DNA from: an archaeon
Lineage (GTDB): Archaea; Nanobdellota; Nanobdellia; SCGC-AAA011-G17; GW2011-AR17
NCBI GenBank assembly: GCA_018653605.1
Contig: JABHYY010000030.1
Location: 1 to 42,387 of the forward strand
Direction of reading: 5' to 3'
DNA length: 42,387 nucleotides
Shown here: piece after piece, positions 37,951 to 42,387 of the stretch
How the letters are laid out: each line of letters begins with the position of its first letter
Numbering within the stretch: position 1 is the first letter of the stretch
Notes under the pieces: model-generated
What the model saw: the letters and a program-made list of their open reading frames with translations, nothing else
What the model was told of the DNA's origin: nothing
The model's database searches: none
Position numbers and translations under genes: made by a program

Positions 37951-38437
37951 CAGTTTTTCTCTTAACTACTCTTTTCTTAGCCTTTCTCTTAACTGTCTTT
38001 TTCTTCACTGCTTTCCTTTTAACAGGTTTCTTCTTAACTTTTCTTTTAACAACTTTCTTCTTAGCCTTTCTTTTAACTGTTTTCTTCTTAACTTTTCTTT
38101 TAACAACTCTCTTCTTAGCTTTTCTCTTAACTGGCTTTTTCTTAACAGTCTTCCTCTTAATTCTCTTCTTAACAGTTTTTTTAGCTCTAGCTCTTAACTT
38201 TTTAGTTTCAGCCTCTAACTTTTTTAACTCTCTCTCTAGCATAGTCAAACTTTTCTTAGAAATTGCTAAAGCTTTCTTACTACCCATCTTTACCTTTTTT
38301 CTCACTGCAGGCTCTTTCTCTTTACCTTTTTTAGCAAGCTTATTAACAAGCCTACCCATTTTGTCTTTTAAAGTATAACCTAGGCCAATTCCAACTCGAC
38401 CAACTTTCTTTACCTCTTTTTTAACTTTTTTTCTCAT
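37928..38437 (-). CDS. Lysine-rich histone-H1-like protein, second copy of the tail type
   Basis: A 169-residue protein. Residues 1-30 (MRKKVKKEVKKVGRVGIGLG and on) are basic with a short amphipathic segment; residues 45-85 form a charged helix (SLTMLERELKKLEAETKK). From residue 84 the tail is made of nonapeptide-like units (KPVKRKAKK, RVVKRKVKK, KTVKRKAKK). The N-terminal domain differs from that of the 36651-37070 protein, but the tails are homologous in style. The ATG at 38437 has the Shine-Dalgarno AGAGGGGGAT (38441-38450), which lies in the end of the UbiB-like gene; an ATG at 38458 is also in frame. Likely nucleoid or RNA binding. Confidence 0.78.
   Translation of the reverse strand: MRKKVKKEVKKVGRVGIGLGYTLKDKMGRLVNKLAKKGKEKEPAVRKKVKMGSKKALAISKKSLTMLERELKKLEAETKKLRARAKKTVKKRIKRKTVKKKPVKRKAKKRVVKRKVKKKTVKRKAKKKVVKRKVKKKPVKRKAVKKKTVKRKAKKRVVKRKTVKRKKRR
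37931..38188 (-). repeat. Degenerate 27-bp coding repeats of the second lysine-rich tail
   Basis: Seven or so imperfect units encoding (K/R)(P/V/T)VKRK(A/V)KK. Alternation of Ala and Val units suggests duplication of a 54-bp pair. Confidence 0.65.
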
Positions 38438-38438
38438 T

Positions 38439-40109
38439 TTATCCCCCTCTTTTTTCATTCAATATTGATACTACCAAACCAAATGATAGTATGATTATGA
38501 CAAAAAGCATTCCATATGATATAACAGGAACACCCCATATAAATGGCCCAATTCCAGCCAACATTACTAAAGATGCACCTACAACCAATGCACCAATGAT
38601 CAATCCAAGTGTTACTCTATCACTTGAAATACCAATCTCATGTGTTAACTCATCAACCTCTTTGTGGTTAATATCAACATCAACTTTCGCTCCAGTTTTT
38701 ACTATGTGCATTAAAGTTCTTAAATCTTGCGGAAATCTTTTTAGAGTATTTCCCCATCTATAACTATGGCTCTTAATTGTATCATAAATATTTCTTGGAT
38801 CTTTTTTCCTTTCTATAATCTTTTCAACATGTCCTCTAGTAATTTCAACAAAATTAGAATCAGGATCAATTATTCTTGCAACAGTTTCACCTGTAGCAAG
38901 AGCTTTTAAAATCAAAACAAAATTATCTGGCAATTGCATGTTATACTTTCTAATAATTGTCATAACAGTTGTATAAAAATCAGCAACATTGATTTTTTTC
39001 AATTCAATTCCATAAAATGAATGCATTTTTTGATACAATTCTTCTGTAAACTTCTGTTCATCAACATCACCTTCAAAAGTACCTAGGTCCATCAACCCTC
39101 GAACAATTAGATTAATATCTTTTTTAACAAAACCAACCATAATCTCTTCCATCACCTCTCTCATAATGGGAGACATTTTTCCAACAATACCAAAATCAAG
39201 GAAAGCTACTTTTTTATTCTTCATTAAAAATATATTCCCTGTGTGTAAGTCAGCATGAAACATATGATATTCCAAAATTTGCCTACCTAAACTATCAAGA
39301 ATCTCTCTAGAAATTTTCTTTTTTTCTTTTTTACTCAACTCATTCAAACAATCCATAACATTTCTTCCCTCAATAAACTCCATAACAATAATTTTCTTCT
39401 TTGTATAATCCCAATACACTTTAGGAATCTTTACACCCTTAACTTTCTCTTTTTGGTAAAAGAATTCAATGTTTTTTGCTTCAACCTGATAATTCAACTC
39501 TTTCTTAGTATACTCTTCAAACTCCTTTACAAGCTGAATAAGTCTATAAGGTTTTAATTCCTTGAAATGCTTATCACCCTGTCTTGCTAAATAATGTAAA
39601 ATATCAATATCAGTCTCAAAAACCTCTTCTATACCTGGCCTTTGAACTTTAACCGCAACGATTTGCCCTGTTTTCAACTTTGCTTTATGCACTTGCCCAA
39701 CACTAGCTGCAGCAATAGGTTTCTTATCAAAACTTGAAAATACTTTACTCATAGGCTTGCCAAGTTCACTTTCTATAATCTTTTTTACAGAAGAAAACTG
39801 AAAAGGCTTAACATTATCTAATAACTTTTCAAACTCTTTACAATACTCTTGAGGAATCAAATCAGGTCTTAAAGCTAACAACTGTCCAAGCTTCACATAA
39901 GCACCACCCATATCTTCCATTGCCTTTCTTAACCTGACTGGAATTTCATGTGATAATGCTGCATTTCTTTTCTTTTTTATTTTTTGATCAAAAGAAACAT
40001 AGGAATTTATCTTAAAACCTTCAACAACAACATCCAACCCTTGAGAAACTAACACATTAGCTATTTTTTTTAATCTATTAAACCCCTTTATTGCTTTCAT
40101 CACAGACAT
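38439..40109 (-). CDS. ABC1/AarF/UbiB-family atypical kinase
   Basis: A 556-residue protein. The family KxGQ motif is GAYVKLGQLLALRPDLIP, and the alanine-rich nucleotide loop is AAASVGQVHKAKLKTG, followed by the VAVKVQRPG lysine. The catalytic region has HADLHTGN and FLDFGIVG (DFG). Two C-terminal hydrophobic helices (about 497-548) anchor it to the membrane. Bacterial and mitochondrial members support quinone synthesis or lipid homeostasis; in archaea the client is unknown. The start at 40109 has a TATA box (GTATTTAAAG) about 25 bp upstream. Its end holds the ribosome site of the next lysine-rich gene, so the two are coupled. Confidence 0.93.
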   Translation of the reverse strand: MSVMKAIKGFNRLKKIANVLVSQGLDVVVEGFKINSYVSFDQKIKKKRNAALSHEIPVRLRKAMEDMGGAYVKLGQLLALRPDLIPQEYCKEFEKLLDNVKPFQFSSVKKIIESELGKPMSKVFSSFDKKPIAAASVGQVHKAKLKTGQIVAVKVQRPGIEEVFETDIDILHYLARQGDKHFKELKPYRLIQLVKEFEEYTKKELNYQVEAKNIEFFYQKEKVKGVKIPKVYWDYTKKKIIVMEFIEGRNVMDCLNELSKKEKKKISREILDSLGRQILEYHMFHADLHTGNIFLMKNKKVAFLDFGIVGKMSPIMREVMEEIMVGFVKKDINLIVRGLMDLGTFEGDVDEQKFTEELYQKMHSFYGIELKKINVADFYTTVMTIIRKYNMQLPDNFVLILKALATGETVARIIDPDSNFVEITRGHVEKIIERKKDPRNIYDTIKSHSYRWGNTLKRFPQDLRTLMHIVKTGAKVDVDINHKEVDELTHEIGISSDRVTLGLIIGALVVGASLVMLAGIGPFIWGVPVISYGMLFVIIILSFGLVVSILNEKRGG

Positions 40110-40141
40110 GGTCTATATCTGGGGTTTTAACTTTAAATACT

Positions 40142-40762
40142 TTACCCTATGATTTCTGCGACTGTCATAACAGAAGGAAGGAAATATCTTAACACAAAAA
40201 GTGCAATAGCTAAACCTAAAGTAATAAGGTAAACTGTTTTGTCCCAACTAAGAATTTTTTTCCCATCCAAAATCCAGAATGGCAATAAATTGAACAAAGC
40301 TAACCAAACATTGATCAACAGACCTAAAGAAATGATTTTACCAATGTATCCACCATCAAAGAAGAAACTCAAAACAACTAAGATAACAGCTAATCCAATA
40401 TTAGTTGCAGGTCCAGCTAAAGCAATCTTACCATTCCTATTTTTTCCAACATGTCCAGATATCCAAACAGCACCAGGTGCAGCAAACACAATTCCAAAGA
40501 ATGAAGTTATTATAGCTAAGAGCAACATATAATTGTCAGCTCTAAACTCAGCAAAACAGCCATACTTTTGTGCAACAATTTTGTGCCCCATTTCGTGAAA
40601 CAAAAAACCAATCCCAACAGTAAGTGCAGCAAGTAAAACATTTGTAAACAATTTCAAACCTAGCACACCACCAGTTAACACAATTCCAACAGCAATAGAA
40701 ATAATTACCCAAGCTTTAAACAGGTCTCTTAATTCAACCTTAGAAAATCTAATCTTAACCAT
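40142..40762 (-). CDS. Site-2 protease family (M50) intramembrane metalloprotease
   Basis: A 206-residue polytopic protein. The zinc motif HEMGH is at residues 56-60 within a membrane helix, and the third ligand region is LPFWILDGKKIL (NxxPxxxLDG-like). About five to six hydrophobic segments are visible. It lacks a PDZ domain. Such proteases cut membrane-bound regulators or remnant signal peptides. The ATG at 40762 (MVKIRFSKVE) overlaps the end of the GluRS gene by 8 bp; the TTG further upstream is less likely. Substrate unknown. Confidence 0.9.
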   Translation of the reverse strand: MVKIRFSKVELRDLFKAWVIISIAVGIVLTGGVLGLKLFTNVLLAALTVGIGFLFHEMGHKIVAQKYGCFAEFRADNYMLLLAIITSFFGIVFAAPGAVWISGHVGKNRNGKIALAGPATNIGLAVILVVLSFFFDGGYIGKIISLGLLINVWLALFNLLPFWILDGKKILSWDKTVYLITLGLAIALFVLRYFLPSVMTVAEIIG

Positions 40763-42387
40763 GTGTATAAACAAACCTCAAAGTTTCACCTTTCTTATCA
40801 AGACGAACAAATGCAAACCTCTCGAATTGAACAACAGAACCTTCAGACAAAGTAGTCAAAGCTTTTTCACCTTTCCCCTTCAAAACTTTACCATCATCCA
40901 TTAAAACTTCAACATCAACAGCACCCTCAACAGGAACAGCATGTATAATCCTAGCCTTTAATTCAGCATCATACTCAGCAGAAACAAACTTTAAATCACT
41001 AAAATTAAACAAGTGCATAAACCTATACACACCTTTACCGATTTTATCCTTAACATAAAACTCTTCAGTTAAACCAAGCTTACGATTACCAAGATCCTTC
41101 TCAGGATGGTTAGGAACAGAAACCTCTTTCAAACAATGCTTAATCTTAACCTTAGAACTACCTTCAACAAAGAAAAACCTTTTAGAAATAGGATCTAATA
41201 TTTCTTTATTAAATGAGTAAATTTTTTTAAAATATTCTTCTCCACTCATAGATTTATCAACATTAGAAATGCCAACTTCCTCAGTAAACTTCATAAATGC
41301 TTCTGGTCTTAATCCTCTTTTTCTTAAGGCTGCAATAAATGGTAATCTGATATCATCCCAACCAGAAAATTCTCCTTTTTCAATTTTTTCTTTTGTTTTT
41401 GAACAAGATATTTGTAGTCCAGTAAAATTATATCTTCCTAAGAAATATGTTTCTGGAAACTTTTTCCCTAAAACCTTAAACATTTTTTCTTGTCTTTTTG
41501 AATTATCTGCATGTTCCTTAGCTCTAATAATATGAGTCATTCCAGCTTCTATATCATCAACAGTCACAGAAAGGTTCATCAAAGGCCAAACTCTAAATTT
41601 GTCTCCCTGTCTAGGATGTTCATTTTCATTGATTCTTGCTAATGGAAAATCTCTCATTGCAGGGTTTTTATCCTGCATACCTGATTTAAACCTAACAACA
41701 ACCTCTCCTTCTTTGTATCCTTTCTTATCAAGCATTTTTTTCCATCTTTCTTGATTTTCTTTAACATCAAGCTTACGACAAGGACAATCTTCTTTATTTT
41801 TTGATTTTTCTTTAAACTGCTCTTGAGAACAAGTACAAACATAGCAAGAATTTAACTTAATTAATTTTTCAAGATATTTATAATAAATTTTCATTCTATC
41901 AGATTGTATCCAAACTTCAGAAACATTACCAAACACCCAATCTGCTTCATCAGGAATCATTTTGTAAGCATCAGGATAAATATTTCCAGGATTAGTATCT
42001 TCTATTCTAAGAATAAATTTTCCATCATATTTTTTGCAATATAAACTTGTCAATCCTCCAGTCATCGCATGGCCAATATGCATTGGTCCACTAGGACTTG
42101 GAGCAAATCTCATAACAACTTTTCCTTTAACTGCATTTTTTAATTCTTTCAACCCTTCCCTCAGCACTTTCTTCTTCTCTTCCACCCCACCCAAAGAATC
42201 TAACTTGGCTTTTTGATCATCTAAAGACATAGCATTAACTTCCTTTACAACTTTAGCAACTTCCTGCCCAATTTCCTTAGCTTTTTTCTTCAACTCAGGA
42301 TCAAGACCAAAAACAGCACCAATAACAGCACCAGGATTAGCCTTTCCATTGAACTTTACAGCATTAGCAAGTGCATACTTTAAGATA
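40755..42387 (-). CDS. gltX: Glutamyl-tRNA synthetase, archaeal type (5' end outside window)
   Basis: The minus-strand frame stays open to the right edge, with ILKYALANAVKFNGKANPGA preceding VIGAVFGLDPELKKKAKEIG, the normal upstream part of archaeal GluRS, so the true start lies beyond base 42387. The catalytic domain has the HIGH motif (GPMHIGH, after MRFAPSPS), LRIEDTNP, and a KMSKS-equivalent QISCSKTKEKI. A cysteine-rich insert (CYVCTCSQEQ and CPCRK) may bind zinc, as in archaeal/eukaryotic enzymes. The C-terminal beta-barrel anticodon domains are of the archaeal (GlnRS-like) kind. It charges tRNA-Glu, and in archaea also tRNA-Gln for GatDE. It is followed by the site-2 protease gene with an 8-bp overlap. 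Confidence 0.96.
   Translation of the reverse strand, partial: ILKYALANAVKFNGKANPGAVIGAVFGLDPELKKKAKEIGQEVAKVVKEVNAMSLDDQKAKLDSLGGVEEKKKVLREGLKELKNAVKGKVVMRFAPSPSGPMHIGHAMTGGLTSLYCKKYDGKFILRIEDTNPGNIYPDAYKMIPDEADWVFGNVSEVWIQSDRMKIYYKYLEKLIKLNSCYVCTCSQEQFKEKSKNKEDCPCRKLDVKENQERWKKMLDKKGYKEGEVVVRFKSGMQDKNPAMRDFPLARINENEHPRQGDKFRVWPLMNLSVTVDDIEAGMTHIIRAKEHADNSKRQEKMFKVLGKKFPETYFLGRYNFTGLQISCSKTKEKIEKGEFSGWDDIRLPFIAALRKRGLRPEAFMKFTEEVGISNVDKSMSGEEYFKKIYSFNKEILDPISKRFFFVEGSSKVKIKHCLKEVSVPNHPEKDLGNRKLGLTEEFYVKDKIGKGVYRFMHLFNFSDLKFVSAEYDAELKARIIHAVPVEGAVDVEVLMDDGKVLKGKGEKALTTLSEGSVVQFERFAFVRLDKKGETLRFVYTHG

Noticed and set aside
36654-38188. Repeated blocks that could be taken for a CRISPR-like array
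   Set aside because: They are in-frame coding repeats of lysine-rich tails, degenerate and without unique spacers; no cas genes are in the window.
40755-42293. GluRS starting at the TTG at 42293
   Set aside because: The frame stays open with typical GluRS sequence to the window edge, so this is not the start.

Overview
The window is AT-rich, densely packed DNA from an archaeon, most likely a DPANN lineage (Woesearchaeota/Pacearchaeota-like). The archaeal assignment rests on aIF2-gamma, diphthine synthase, deoxyhypusine synthase, the Rrp4/Rrp41/Rrp42 exosome, SBDS, the proteasome alpha subunit, RNase P Pop5, RpoK, an archaeal-type DNA ligase, archaeal GluRS, a TrmB regulator, and TATA boxes about 25 bp upstream of many start codons (leaderless transcripts). 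Several genes look bacterial in kind: a full-length RelA/SpoT homologue, prolipoprotein diacylglyceryl transferase (Lgt), a threonyl-tRNA synthetase with the bacterial-type editing domain, IscS/IscU and a Fic protein. The DPANN placement is inference from this mixture, the many orphan genes and the compaction.

Layout. 1-3.6 kb: end of aIF2-gamma, then on the minus strand a sugar nucleotidyltransferase and a three-gene GlcD/GlcF-type FAD/Fe-S oxidoreductase. 3.7-6.8 kb: a membrane-anchored DsbA-like protein facing a long RSH (ppGpp enzyme). 6.8-11.7 kb: an operon for a 679-aa multi-spanning membrane protein and a 943-aa Ig-like/helical protein. 11.7-14.7 kb: orphans, a DUF5654-like membrane protein, and the iron-sulfur operon HTH regulator-iscS-iscU. 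14.8-17.7 kb: MBL hydrolase, methyltransferase and a secreted Ig-like surface protein. 17.8-23 kb: ThrRS, radical SAM protein, PepSY-like protein, DUF167, a Fic gene between two related repeats, and Dph5. 23-27.2 kb: Pop5-PsmA-SBDS-Rrp4-Rrp41-Rrp42-RpoK operon. 27.2-34.3 kb: orphan, nitroreductase, coiled-coil membrane protein, DNA ligase, TrmB regulator, MiaB-like enzyme and two more orphans. 34.3-36.2 kb: PLP decarboxylase plus deoxyhypusine synthase. 36.2-38.5 kb: a possible ncRNA, a 22-codon ORF, and two lysine-rich histone-H1-like genes on either side of lgt. 38.4-42.4 kb: UbiB-family kinase, site-2 protease, and GluRS running off the right edge.

Gene organisation is extremely compact. 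Seven convergent pairs overlap at their stop codons by 4-23 bp, and same-strand neighbours often overlap by 4-16 bp. Most single genes have a TATA box placed for a leaderless mRNA. A smaller set (psmA, the TrmB gene, dhs, both lysine-rich genes, the 22-codon ORF and one orphan) has a strong Shine-Dalgarno sequence.

The most interesting points are: (i) an RSH with an intact HD hydrolase site but the acidic EFDD synthetase motif typical of monofunctional RelA; (ii) a cysteine-tailed HTH regulator heading the isc operon, with an 18-bp palindrome on its own start site, a candidate archaeal counterpart of IscR; (iii) operator-like inverted repeats framing the TrmB-gene TATA box; (iv) a Fic gene bracketed by two similar hairpin repeats; (v) a candidate ncRNA, tiny basic peptide and two H1-like proteins clustered around lgt; and (vi) a large uncharacterised envelope operon.
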